This document shows positions 38,648 to 46,649 of a stretch of DNA of 64,000 bases, in pieces. Source of the DNA: Sphingomonas sp. PP-F2F-A104-K0414 (GTDB lineage Bacteria > Pseudomonadota > Alphaproteobacteria > Sphingomonadales > Sphingomonadaceae); NCBI RefSeq assembly GCF_004340945.1, contig NZ_SLYD01000001.1:186001-250000 (forward strand), given 5' to 3'. Position 1 is the stretch's first letter. Each line of letters starts with the position of its first letter. A model generated the notes under the pieces. The model was not told the DNA's origin, searched no databases, and saw only the letters and a list, made by a program, of their open reading frames with translations. Both the position numbers and the translations under genes were made by a program.

Positions 38648-39369
38648 CACTCGGTACGATTCACGGCGTTGGTTTGGGGCCGGGGGCGCAGGACCTGATG
38701 AGCGTCCGCTCGGATCGCCTCGTTCGCGGCGCGCGTCATGTCGCCTATTTCCGCAAGGCGGGTCGGGCCGGGCAGGCGCGGAAGATCGTCGACGGGATGC
38801 TTCGCGCCGACGTGATCGAGTTCCCGATGGAATACCCGGTCACTACCGAGATTCCGGTCTCCGATCCGCGCTACAATGACTGCTTGTCGGCATTCTACGA
38901 AGGCTGCATCGAACATTTGGCGTCGCTGGCCCGCAGCGGCGAGGATATCGTCGTGCTCTGCGAAGGCGATCCGTTCTTCTACGGCTCGTTCATGCACCTC
39001 TACACGCGCCTCCAGACGATCGCCCCGGTGGAGGTTGTCCCGGGCATCACCGGCATGTCCGGCGCCTGGACCGCCAGCGGCGCGCCGATCACGTGGGGCG
39101 ATGACGTCCTGACGGTCCTGATGGGCACGCTCCCCGAGGAGGATCTGGTCCGTCGGATCCGCGACACCGACGCGCTGGTGGTGATGAAGATCGGCCGCCA
39201 CCTCGACAAACTCCGCCGTGCCGTCGCCGCCGCCGGACGCGAGGGCGAAGCGTGGCTGGTGGAATACGCCGCAATGGCCGATCAGCGCGTTACGCGGCTC
39301 TGCGAGGCGGACGCGATCACGCCGTATTTCTCGATCCTGCTGATCCACGGCCAGGGGCGTCGCCCATGA
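38644..39369 (+). CDS. cobI: Precorrin-2 C20-methyltransferase CobI
   Basis: A 241-residue SAM-dependent tetrapyrrole methylase that methylates precorrin-2 at C-20. The N-terminal SAM-loop motif is HGVGLGPGAQDLMSVR. The later blocks VVLCEGDPFFYGSF and VVPGITGMSGAW are diagnostic for the C20 group. ATG at 38644 overlaps the cobH stop by 4 bp; the open frame to the left is a shadow. It overlaps cobJ by 4 bp. Confidence 0.95.
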   Translation: MTLGTIHGVGLGPGAQDLMSVRSDRLVRGARHVAYFRKAGRAGQARKIVDGMLRADVIEFPMEYPVTTEIPVSDPRYNDCLSAFYEGCIEHLASLARSGEDIVVLCEGDPFFYGSFMHLYTRLQTIAPVEVVPGITGMSGAWTASGAPITWGDDVLTVLMGTLPEEDLVRRIRDTDALVVMKIGRHLDKLRRAVAAAGREGEAWLVEYAAMADQRVTRLCEADAITPYFSILLIHGQGRRP

Positions 39370-40115
39370 CCGGGTGGCTCGCCATCGCAGGCCTCGGCCC
39401 CGGCGATCCGAACCTCGTGACCCCCGAAGTCACCGCCGCGCTGGCCGAAGCGACCGATGTGATCGGCTACATTCCGTATGTCGCTCGCATCGCGCCCCGT
39501 GATGGCCTGACGCTTCACCCGACCGACAACCGCGTCGAACTTGATCGCGCCACGCATGCGCTCCAACTGACGGCCCAAGGCCACCGCGTGGTCGTCGTAT
39601 CCTCGGGCGATCCCGGCGTGTTCGCGATGGCCGCGGCGGTGTTCGAAGCGCTCGAAGCCGGCCCGCAGGAATGGCGCGAGATCGACGTCCGCGTGCTCCC
39701 CGGCATCACCGCGATGCTTGCCGCGAGCGCGCGTGCCGGCGCGCCACTCGGCCATGATTTCTGCGCGATCAACCTGTCGGACAATCTGAAACCCTGGCCG
39801 CTGATCGAACGCCGCGTGCGCTTCGCCGCAGAGGCCGACTTCGCGATCGCCTTCTACAACCCGCGATCGAAGGCGCGACCCGACGCCCTGATCCGCGTCT
39901 TCGAAATCCTCCGCGAGACCTGTGGCGACGACCGCCCCGTCCTGTTCGCCCGCGCCGTCTCCACGCCTGAGGAAGCGCTCCGCATCGTCCCGCTCCCGGA
40001 AGCCCGCGCGGAGATGGCCGACATGCGCACAATGATCATTATCGGCTCCAGCTTGACCCGCATCATCGAGCGCCCGGCGGGCCCGATCCTCTACACCCCG
40101 CGGTCGGCGCCATGA
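39366..40115 (+). CDS. cobJ: Precorrin-3B C17-methyltransferase CobJ
   Basis: A 249-residue SAM-dependent methylase that carries out ring contraction with methylation at C-17. Motifs are AIAGLGPGDPNLVTPE, YIPYVARI, VSSGDPGVFAMAAAV, VLPGITAMLAASARAGAP and the CobJ block HDFCAINLSDNLKPW. ATG at 39366 overlaps the cobI stop by 4 bp. The 3' end overlaps the convergent cobK by 25 bp, an unusual tail-to-tail overlap inside an otherwise co-directional operon. Confidence 0.96.
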   Translation: MTGWLAIAGLGPGDPNLVTPEVTAALAEATDVIGYIPYVARIAPRDGLTLHPTDNRVELDRATHALQLTAQGHRVVVVSSGDPGVFAMAAAVFEALEAGPQEWREIDVRVLPGITAMLAASARAGAPLGHDFCAINLSDNLKPWPLIERRVRFAAEADFAIAFYNPRSKARPDALIRVFEILRETCGDDRPVLFARAVSTPEEALRIVPLPEARAEMADMRTMIIIGSSLTRIIERPAGPILYTPRSAP

Positions 40116-40840
40116 TCGAGCCAGCGCAGCACGTCTTCCGCGGCATGCACTTCCAACCGGGCAGGCAGGACGGGACGATCGATCATGATCACCGGCAGCC
40201 CAAGCGCGCGCGCCGCGCCCAGCTTGGCCTGCGCGCCCGACCCGCCCGCATTCTTGCAGACCACGATCTCGATCCCGTGTGCCGCCATCAGCCGTCGGTC
40301 GCCCGCGACATCGAACGGCCCGCGATCGACGACCAGATGGTGCCGCGGCAACCCCGGCGGACGATCGGGCGCATCGACAAACCGCAGCAGATAGTCATGC
40401 TGAGGCCGCACCGCGAATGCGTCGACATGCATTCGCCCGAGCGCCAGCATGACGCGCCGCGCGGGGCCAGCCAACGCCGCGACGGCAGCCTCGATGTCGG
40501 CCACGCACGTCCATCGATCGCCTGTGACGGGCGCCCAAGCCGGCCGCGTCAAGGCGATGTGGGCAACGCCCGCGCGTGCCGCAGCAACGACGGCATTCGC
40601 GCTCATCCGCGCCGCGAACGGGTGCGTCGCGTCGATCAGATGCGTAACGCGGTGAGCGCGCAGATACGCGACCAGCCCCTCGACGCCGCCGAAGCCACCG
40701 ACGCGTACCGGGATCGGCTGAGCCTTCGGGTTGGCAACACGCCCGGCATAGCTCAGCACCGCCGCATCGCCTCGCGCCGCCAGCAAGGCCGCGAGCGCGC
40801 TAGCCTCGGTCGTGCCCCCCAGCACCAGGATGTTCGACAT
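40091..40840 (-). CDS. cobK: Precorrin-6A reductase CobK, reversed inside the cob operon
   Basis: A 249-residue NADPH-dependent reductase. It starts MSNILVLGGTTEASALA and has IDATHPFAARMSANAV, RPAWAPV, LGRMHVDAF and CKNAGGSGAQAKLGAA, all typical of CobK/CbiJ. ATG at 40840 is chosen because the protein aligns from its first residues with the family; the frame extends left of it only as a shadow over cobL. The gene lies on the minus strand between cobJ and cobL. Its start codon shares the palindrome CATG with the cobL start, and its end overlaps cobJ by 25 bp. There is therefore no intergenic promoter; one would have to lie inside cobL. Confidence 0.94.
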   Translation of the reverse strand: MSNILVLGGTTEASALAALLAARGDAAVLSYAGRVANPKAQPIPVRVGGFGGVEGLVAYLRAHRVTHLIDATHPFAARMSANAVVAAARAGVAHIALTRPAWAPVTGDRWTCVADIEAAVAALAGPARRVMLALGRMHVDAFAVRPQHDYLLRFVDAPDRPPGLPRHHLVVDRGPFDVAGDRRLMAAHGIEIVVCKNAGGSGAQAKLGAARALGLPVIMIDRPVLPARLEVHAAEDVLRWLDHGADRGV

Positions 40841-42038
40841 GGCTGACACTCCCTGGCTGACGATCGTCGGAATAGGCGAAGACGGTGCGGCCGGCCTGTC
40901 CGCCTCGGCAAAGGCGGCGCTGGCGGAGGCCGAGATGGTGACCGGTGCGACCCGACATCTGGCGCTCCTCCCCGAGCTTACGGGCGAGGTCGTGCCGTGG
41001 CCAGTCCCGTTCGACGCGGGCATCCCCGGTCTGCTCGATCGCCGCTGCCGAAAAACCGTCATGCTGGTCTCCGGCGATCCGTTCTGGTTCGGCGCAGGCA
41101 CGTCCGTCACCCGCCATCTCGCGCCGACCGACTGGATCGCGTACCCCGTGCCGTCAACCTTTGCCCTCGCTGCGGCACGCCTCGGCTGGGCGCTCGACGA
41201 CACCGCCTGCCTCGGGCTGCACGCTGCACCGCTCGCGCGCCTACGCCGACACATCGCGCCAACCCGCCGCGCCTTGGTTTTGGTTCGCGACGGCGAAGCG
41301 GTTGCTGCACTGGCGCGGTATCTGACCGAACTCGGCTTCGGCGGGTCGCAGTTGCATGTCCTCGAAGCGCTCGGTGGCCCGCGTGAAAGGATCCGCGAGA
41401 TGGTCGCCGCTGCCCCCGCGTTCGAAGACATCGCGCACCCGGTGGCAGTCGGCATCGCCTTCGCAGGAACCGGCGCGGTTCTACCCCACGCTTCCGGCCT
41501 GCCCGATGCGTGGTTCGAGCATGACGGCCAGATCACCAAGCGCCCGATCCGCGCGCTGACGCTGTCCGCGCTCGCGCCGAAGCCGGGCGAAACGCTGTGG
41601 GATATCGGCGCAGGCTCCGGCTCGATCGGCATCGAATGGCTGCTCGCCCATCCATCCATGCAGGCAATCGCGTTCGAAGCCGATCCAGTCCGCGCCGGTC
41701 GCATCCAAGGCAACGCCGCCGCGCTGGGTGTCGATCGCCTGCGGGTGGTCGAAGGCCGCGTCCCCGACGTCCTCGGAAGTCAGCCGGAACCGGACGCGAT
41801 CTTCATCGGTGGTGGTCTGTCGGACGTGCTGCTCGAACGGCTCTGGTCCGAGCGCGCGTCCGGCATCCGTCTAGTCGCCAACGCCGTCACGCTCGAGTCC
41901 GAAGCGCTGCTCACCCGCTGGCAGGCGGCGAAGGGTGGCAGCCTCCTGCGCATCGACCTGTCCGAGGCCGTCCCGCTCGGCACGCGGCGTGGCTGGCGGG
42001 CGAGCTATCCGGTCGTGCAGTGGAGCGTCGTGCTGTGA
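40839..42038 (+). CDS. cobL: Precorrin-6Y methyltransferase CobL (CbiE-CbiT fusion)
   Basis: A 399-residue bifunctional enzyme. The N-terminal CbiE-like methylase (1-~200; LTIVGIGEDGAAGLS, MLVSGDPFWFGAG) methylates C-5. The C-terminal CbiT-like domain (LWDIGAGSGSIGIEWL, AFEADPVRAGRIQGNA) methylates and decarboxylates at C-15/C-12. ATG at 40839 has AGGA 8 nt upstream; a GTG at 40812 and an ATG at 40830 are in-frame alternatives. Its ribosome site lies inside the antisense cobK coding region. The stop overlaps cobE by 4 bp. Confidence 0.95.
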   Translation: MADTPWLTIVGIGEDGAAGLSASAKAALAEAEMVTGATRHLALLPELTGEVVPWPVPFDAGIPGLLDRRCRKTVMLVSGDPFWFGAGTSVTRHLAPTDWIAYPVPSTFALAAARLGWALDDTACLGLHAAPLARLRRHIAPTRRALVLVRDGEAVAALARYLTELGFGGSQLHVLEALGGPRERIREMVAAAPAFEDIAHPVAVGIAFAGTGAVLPHASGLPDAWFEHDGQITKRPIRALTLSALAPKPGETLWDIGAGSGSIGIEWLLAHPSMQAIAFEADPVRAGRIQGNAAALGVDRLRVVEGRVPDVLGSQPEPDAIFIGGGLSDVLLERLWSERASGIRLVANAVTLESEALLTRWQAAKGGSLLRIDLSEAVPLGTRRGWRASYPVVQWSVVL

Positions 42039-42400
42039 TCGTCGCCGGCTTCGGATTTCGCCGCGGGGCAGACGTCGCCGAGCTGCGTGCCGCGCTTGCT
42101 AGTGCGCAGGCGGGGCACCCTCCGGTCACGGCATTGGCGGCGCCTGACGACAAGCTGGCATTGGTCGCGGAGCTTGCCGCTGCGATGGGCCTGCCCGTGA
42201 TCGCGGTATCGGCCGACGCGCTGCAAGGACCGCAGACACCGACCAGGTCGATCGCTAGCCTGTCCGCGCGCGCGACCGGCAGCGTTGCCGAAGCCTGCGC
42301 GCTAGCCGCCGCCGGCCCCGGCGCGCGGTTGCTCGTCATTCGCCGCATCTCCCCCGACCGGATGGCGACCTGCGCCATTGCTCAAGGACCTGCCACATGA
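42035..42400 (+). CDS. cobE: CobE / CbiG C-terminal-domain protein
   Basis: A 121-residue protein from a GTG start overlapping cobL. It begins [20 protein letters not shown] and has [12 protein letters not shown] and [14 protein letters not shown], characteristic of the CbiG C-terminal domain called CobE in aerobic organisms. It is essential or auxiliary for cobalamin synthesis in several bacteria, but its reaction is not settled. It overlaps cobM by 4 bp. Confidence 0.9.
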   Translation: MIVAGFGFRRGADVAELRAALASAQAGHPPVTALAAPDDKLALVAELAAAMGLPVIAVSADALQGPQTPTRSIASLSARATGSVAEACALAAAGPGARLLVIRRISPDRMATCAIAQGPAT

Positions 42401-43182
42401 CCGTCCACTTCATCGGCGCAGGCCCCGGCGCGCCGGACCTGCTCACACTCCGCGGGCGCGACCGGATCGCAGGATCGCCGGTCTGTCTCTACGCCGGGTC
42501 GCTGATCCCGGCGGCGATGCTCGATCACTGCCCCCCCGGCGCGCGGATCGTCAACACGGCACCCATGTCGCTCGACGACATCATCGCCGAGATCCAAAGC
42601 GCGCACGAAGCCGGCCACGACGTCGCCCGGCTTCATTCGGGCGACCTGTCGATCTGGTCGGCGATGGGCGAGCAGCTCCGCCGCCTGCGTGCGCTCGACA
42701 TCCCGTTCACGATCACCCCCGGCGTGCCCGCCTTCGCCGCCGCCGCCGCCGCGCTGGAGGTCGAACTGACGCTGCCCGAACTCGCGCAGTCGGTGGTGCT
42801 GACGCGCACGCCCGGTCGCGCCAGCACGATGCCGCCCGCCGAGACGCTGACTGCGTTCGCCGCGACCGGTGCGACGCTCACGATCCACCTGTCGGTGCAT
42901 AATCTGGCGCAGGTCGTAACGGATCTGACGCCGCATTACGGTTCGGACTGCCCGATCGCGATCGTCTGGCGCGCAAGTTGGCCCGACCAGCAGATCGAGC
43001 GCGCCACGCTTGCGACGATCGCGGATGCGATTGTAGGCAAACCCGATCGCACCGCGCTGATCCTCGTCGGGCAAGCACTCGCCGCGCAGGACTTCGTCGA
43101 AAGCAGCCTCTACGCAGCAGGCTATGACCGCCGCTTCCGCCCGCAATCGGCGGACTCGAAGTTCGCAGGACACGACATATGA
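42397..43182 (+). CDS. cobM: Precorrin-4 C11-methyltransferase CobM
   Basis: A 261-residue SAM-dependent methylase for C-11. Motifs are [43 protein letters not shown] and [13 protein letters not shown], which identify the C11 group. ATG at 42397 overlaps the cobE stop and the 3' end overlaps cobB by 4 bp. The length is normal. Confidence 0.96.
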   Translation: MTVHFIGAGPGAPDLLTLRGRDRIAGSPVCLYAGSLIPAAMLDHCPPGARIVNTAPMSLDDIIAEIQSAHEAGHDVARLHSGDLSIWSAMGEQLRRLRALDIPFTITPGVPAFAAAAAALEVELTLPELAQSVVLTRTPGRASTMPPAETLTAFAATGATLTIHLSVHNLAQVVTDLTPHYGSDCPIAIVWRASWPDQQIERATLATIADAIVGKPDRTALILVGQALAAQDFVESSLYAAGYDRRFRPQSADSKFAGHDI

Positions 43183-44498
43183 CCCCGGATATGACCCCGG
43201 GCCTCCTCATCGCCGCGCCCGCCTCGGGCACCGGCAAGACCACAGTCATGCTCGGCCTCCTTCGCGCGCTTCGCGACGATGGCCTCGTGGTGCAGCCGTT
43301 CAAGAGCGGTCCCGACTATATCGACCCCGCGTTCCACCGCGCCGCGAGTGGCCGCGCGTCGTTCAACCTCGACAGCTGGTCGATGGAGGCGGCGATGCTC
43401 GACATGCTCGCCGCCAAGGCCGACGACGCCGACTTCGCGCTCGCGGAAGGCTCGATGGGGTTGTTCGACGGAGTCGCGAAGCTTGGCGCCACCGGCAACG
43501 GTGCGAGCGCAGACATCGCGCGGCGGACGGGCTGGCCGGTGGTGCTAGTGATCGACGTCTCGGGCCAGGCACAGTCCGCCGCCGCCACCGCGCTCGGCTT
43601 CAGCCGCTACGACCCGAGCGTCCCGATCGCCGGCGTCATCCTCAACCGTGTCGCCAGCCCGCGTCACGAACGGCTCGCGCGCAGCGGGATGGAGGCGGTC
43701 GGCATCCGCGTGTTCGGGTCGCTGCCACGGCGCGGCGACCTGAAGCTGCCCGAACGTCACCTGGGACTGGTGCAAGCCGCCGAGCACCCCGATCTCGACG
43801 CCCGCATCAACGACTATGCGACGTTCCTGCGCGCGCATGTCGACATTCCTGCGCTCCGCGATGCCGCTTCGGCCGTCTCGCGTCCGGTCAACGCTCAGAC
43901 CTGGATCCGACCGCCCGCCCAGCGGATCGCACTCGCGCAAGACGCAGCGTTTTCCTTCACATATGCACATGTCCTCGAAGGCTGGCGCAAAGCCGGCGTC
44001 GAGATCCTGCCGTTCTCGCCGCTCGCCGACGAAGCCCCGGCCGCACACGCCGATCTGGTCTGGCTTCCCGGCGGCTATCCCGAACTCCACGCCGGCAAGC
44101 TCGCCGCCGCCGCAACGTTCCGCGCAGGTCTGGCCGAGCACGCGCGCACACGCCCCGTCCACGGCGAGTGCGGCGGCTATATGGCGCTCGGCGAAGGCCT
44201 GATCGATGCCGACGGCACGCGTCATCGAATGGCGGGATTACTCGGCCTTGTGACCAGTTACGCCCAGCGGAAAATGCATCTCGGCTATCGTCGCGCGGCC
44301 CTCCACGCGCCGATGGGCGGCTTCACCGCTGACACAGCGCTGTCCGGGCACGAGTTTCATTATTCGACGATCATCGACCAGCCCGACGCGCCGCTCGCGC
44401 ACGTCACCGATGCCGAGGGCAACGCGGTACCCGAGACCGGCTCGTATCGCGGGCACGTCAGCGGCAGCTTCTTCCACATGATCGCCGCCGCGTCATGA
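43179..44498 (+). CDS. cobB: Hydrogenobyrinic acid a,c-diamide synthase CobB
   Basis: A 439-residue ATP- and glutamine-dependent amidase that amidates the a and c side chains. The P-loop is [15 protein letters not shown], followed by [15 protein letters not shown]. The C-terminal class I glutamine amidotransferase domain has [11 protein letters not shown] and the nucleophile Cys in [14 protein letters not shown], with a late His in [13 protein letters not shown] at 43179 overlaps cobM by 4 bp; an in-frame ATG at 43191 is an alternative. In the aerobic route CobB acts before cobalt insertion by CobNST. Confidence 0.95.
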   Translation: MTPDMTPGLLIAAPASGTGKTTVMLGLLRALRDDGLVVQPFKSGPDYIDPAFHRAASGRASFNLDSWSMEAAMLDMLAAKADDADFALAEGSMGLFDGVAKLGATGNGASADIARRTGWPVVLVIDVSGQAQSAAATALGFSRYDPSVPIAGVILNRVASPRHERLARSGMEAVGIRVFGSLPRRGDLKLPERHLGLVQAAEHPDLDARINDYATFLRAHVDIPALRDAASAVSRPVNAQTWIRPPAQRIALAQDAAFSFTYAHVLEGWRKAGVEILPFSPLADEAPAAHADLVWLPGGYPELHAGKLAAAATFRAGLAEHARTRPVHGECGGYMALGEGLIDADGTRHRMAGLLGLVTSYAQRKMHLGYRRAALHAPMGGFTADTALSGHEFHYSTIIDQPDAPLAHVTDAEGNAVPETGSYRGHVSGSFFHMIAAAS

Positions 44499-45214
44499 CC
44501 GGGTTCGTCTCGTTCGTAGGCTCGGGGCCTGGCGATCCCGAACTGCTGACGCTGAAGGCCGTCGCACGGTTGCAGGCGGCGGACGCCGTGCTGTTCGACG
44601 ACCTGTCTTCGGCCGTGCTCGGTCATGCGCGCGCGGGGGCCGATCTCGTCGCGGTAGGCAAACGAGCGGGTCGCCCGTCGCCAAGCCAGGCGCACGTCTC
44701 GCAACTGCTCGTCGAATACGCGCAGTCCGGTCTTCGCGTCGTCCGCCTCAAATCGGGCGACGCGGGCATCTTCGGCCGCCTCGAAGAGGAGATCGTCGCA
44801 CTGCGGGCGGCGGGTATCGCGTTCGAGATCATCCCCGGCGTCAGCGCCGCAAGCGCCGCCGCGGCCGCCGCGAATATCCCGCTGACCCGGCGCCTAAGTG
44901 CGCGCCGCGTCCAGTTTCTGACCGGTCACGACGTCACCGGCGATCTGCCCGAACAGCGTAACATGGCCGCGCTCGCCGATCCTGACGCGACCACGGTTGT
45001 CTTCATGCCCAAGCGCACCTTCCCCGCGCTGGCGGCGTCACTGATCGCGCATGGCCTGTCGCCGGACACGCCCGCGCTGATCGCGGAGAATGTCGGCCAC
45101 CCCGATCAGACCCTGACCCGCTCGACGATCGCCGAGCTTGCCGCCCAGTTGCAGGACGGCTTCTCCGGCAGGCCCGCCCTGATCCTCTACGGTCCGCTGA
45201 TGGAGGCGGAATGA
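44495..45214 (+). CDS. cobA: Uroporphyrinogen-III C-methyltransferase CobA (SUMT)
   Basis: A 239-residue SAM-dependent methylase converting uroporphyrinogen III to precorrin-2, the first committed step. Motifs are FVGSGPGDPELLTLKA, AVLFDDLSS, VAVGKRAGRPSPSQ, RLKSGDAGIFGRLEEE and IIPGVSAASAAAAAA. No siroheme-synthase domain is fused, so this copy is dedicated to the cobalamin branch. It is coupled to cobB and cobF by 4-bp overlaps. Confidence 0.95.
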   Translation: MTGFVSFVGSGPGDPELLTLKAVARLQAADAVLFDDLSSAVLGHARAGADLVAVGKRAGRPSPSQAHVSQLLVEYAQSGLRVVRLKSGDAGIFGRLEEEIVALRAAGIAFEIIPGVSAASAAAAAANIPLTRRLSARRVQFLTGHDVTGDLPEQRNMAALADPDATTVVFMPKRTFPALAASLIAHGLSPDTPALIAENVGHPDQTLTRSTIAELAAQLQDGFSGRPALILYGPLMEAE

Positions 45215-45972
45215 TCGACCTCCTGCTGATCGGTATCGGTACCGGCAATCCCGATCACCTCACGCGCGCCGCGATCAAGGCGATGAATGCCGCCGACCTG
45301 ATCCTCCTGCCCCGCAAGGGCGACGCCAAGTCCGACCTGATCGACCTTCGCCGGACGATCTGCGCGGACGTCCTGATCGGCACCACGAAGGTCGTCGAAT
45401 TCGACCTTCCCGTACGCGATGCCGGCGCGCCCTACCGCGACGCCGTCGATCGATGGCACGACGCGATCGCCGGCGTCTGGGCCGAGCAGATCGCACGGCT
45501 TCTTCCGAACGGTGGCCGCTTGGCGCTTCTCGTCTGGGGCGATCCCTCGCTCTACGACAGTACGCTGAGGATCGCCGACCGCCTGCGTGACGACGGACTG
45601 CCGATGACGGTGACGGTCGTCCCCGGCATTACCAGCCTCCAGGCGCTAACCGCCGCGCATGCGATCCCGCTCAACGATCTCGCCGCGCCGGTGCTCATCA
45701 CCACTGGCCGCCGCCTGCGCGAGAGCGGCTGGCCGGACGCGGTCGATACGCTCGCGGTCATGCTCGACGGCCATTGTACGTTCGAGACGCTGAGCCCGGC
45801 CGGCGTCTCGATCTGGTGGGGCGCCTATCTCGGCATGCCGCACGAAGCGCTCGTCGCCGGCCCCCTCGCGGATGTCGCCGCGCGCATCGTCGGCGAGCGC
45901 GCGAGACTGCGTGCTTCCCACGGCTGGATCATGGACACCTACCTCCTGCGCCGCACGCCGATCCGCGTATGA
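45211..45972 (+). CDS. cobF: Precorrin-6A synthase (deacetylating) CobF
   Basis: A 253-residue methylase that methylates C-1 with loss of acetate, specific to the aerobic pathway. The N-terminal block is LLIGIGTGNPDHLTRAA followed by DLILLPRKGDAKSDL. WGDPSLYDSTLRI and VVPGITSLQALTAAH follow. Together with cobG it confirms the oxygen-dependent route. It overlaps cobA and bluB by 4 bp each. Confidence 0.95.
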   Translation: MIDLLLIGIGTGNPDHLTRAAIKAMNAADLILLPRKGDAKSDLIDLRRTICADVLIGTTKVVEFDLPVRDAGAPYRDAVDRWHDAIAGVWAEQIARLLPNGGRLALLVWGDPSLYDSTLRIADRLRDDGLPMTVTVVPGITSLQALTAAHAIPLNDLAAPVLITTGRRLRESGWPDAVDTLAVMLDGHCTFETLSPAGVSIWWGAYLGMPHEALVAGPLADVAARIVGERARLRASHGWIMDTYLLRRTPIRV

Positions 45973-46619
45973 CCGCCGGCACCCCGCCGGTGTTCGAGGC
46001 CGACTTCGCCGCGCAGTTCGACACGCTGCTTCGCTGGCGCCGTGACGTCCGTCATTTCCTGCCGACAGCGATCGCCGATGCCGATCTCGACGCCCTGCTC
46101 GAAACCGCCGCGCTCGCGCCATCGGTCGGCAACGCCCAGCCCTGGCGGTTCGTCCGCATTCGCTCGCCAAGCATCCGCGCAGACCTTGCCGATCACGTCG
46201 ATGCCGCGAACGCCGTTGCGGCAGATGCGCAGCCCGACCTCGACCGCCGCGCGCGTTATCGCACCTTAAAACTCCACGGGCTGCGCGAGGCCCCGGTGAT
46301 CGTTGCCGTCTTCTCGGACGAGGCGCCGCTCGCCGGCCACGGCCTGGGCCGGACGACGATGCACGACACGCTGCGCTATTCGACGGTGATGGCGATCCAC
46401 ACCCTCTGGTTGGCCGCAAGGCTGCGCGGGATCGGCCTCGGCTGGGTTTCGATCCTCGATCCGGCCGCCGTCGCCACGATGCTCGACGTCCCGCGCGACT
46501 GGACGCTGATCGCGGTTCTCTGCCTCGGCTATCCCGAGCATCCCTCGACCATACCCGAACTCGAACGCCGCGACTGGCAGCACCGCGAACCCGTCACGGA
46601 CCGGATCATCGAACGCTGA
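45969..46619 (+). CDS. bluB: 5,6-dimethylbenzimidazole synthase BluB
   Basis: A 216-residue nitroreductase-fold enzyme that uses O2 to fragment reduced FMN into the lower ligand dimethylbenzimidazole. RWRRDVRHFLP, ALAPSVGNAQPWRFV, HTLWLAARLRGIGLGWVSIL and CLGYPEHPSTIPELE are BluB blocks. ATG at 45969 overlaps the cobF stop. It is the last gene of the operon, and its presence implies that the organism makes the dimethylbenzimidazole form of cobalamin. No terminator is obvious in the 30-bp gap to the convergent TBDR. Confidence 0.94.
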   Translation: MTAGTPPVFEADFAAQFDTLLRWRRDVRHFLPTAIADADLDALLETAALAPSVGNAQPWRFVRIRSPSIRADLADHVDAANAVAADAQPDLDRRARYRTLKLHGLREAPVIVAVFSDEAPLAGHGLGRTTMHDTLRYSTVMAIHTLWLAARLRGIGLGWVSILDPAAVATMLDVPRDWTLIAVLCLGYPEHPSTIPELERRDWQHREPVTDRIIER

Positions 46620-46649
46620 CCTCGCGCTCGACGATCCGCCCTCGTCAGC

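Noticed and set aside
40112..40846. 244-codon plus-strand frame covering cobK, which would keep the cob operon co-directional
   Set aside because: Its translation is Arg/His/Gln-rich without any family motif. The minus-strand frame encodes an unmistakable CobK.
40841..41713. Left-hand extension of the cobK frame giving a 540-residue protein
   Set aside because: The extension is antisense to cobL, Ser/Arg/Pro-rich and has no homology. CobK homology begins exactly at the Met at 40840.
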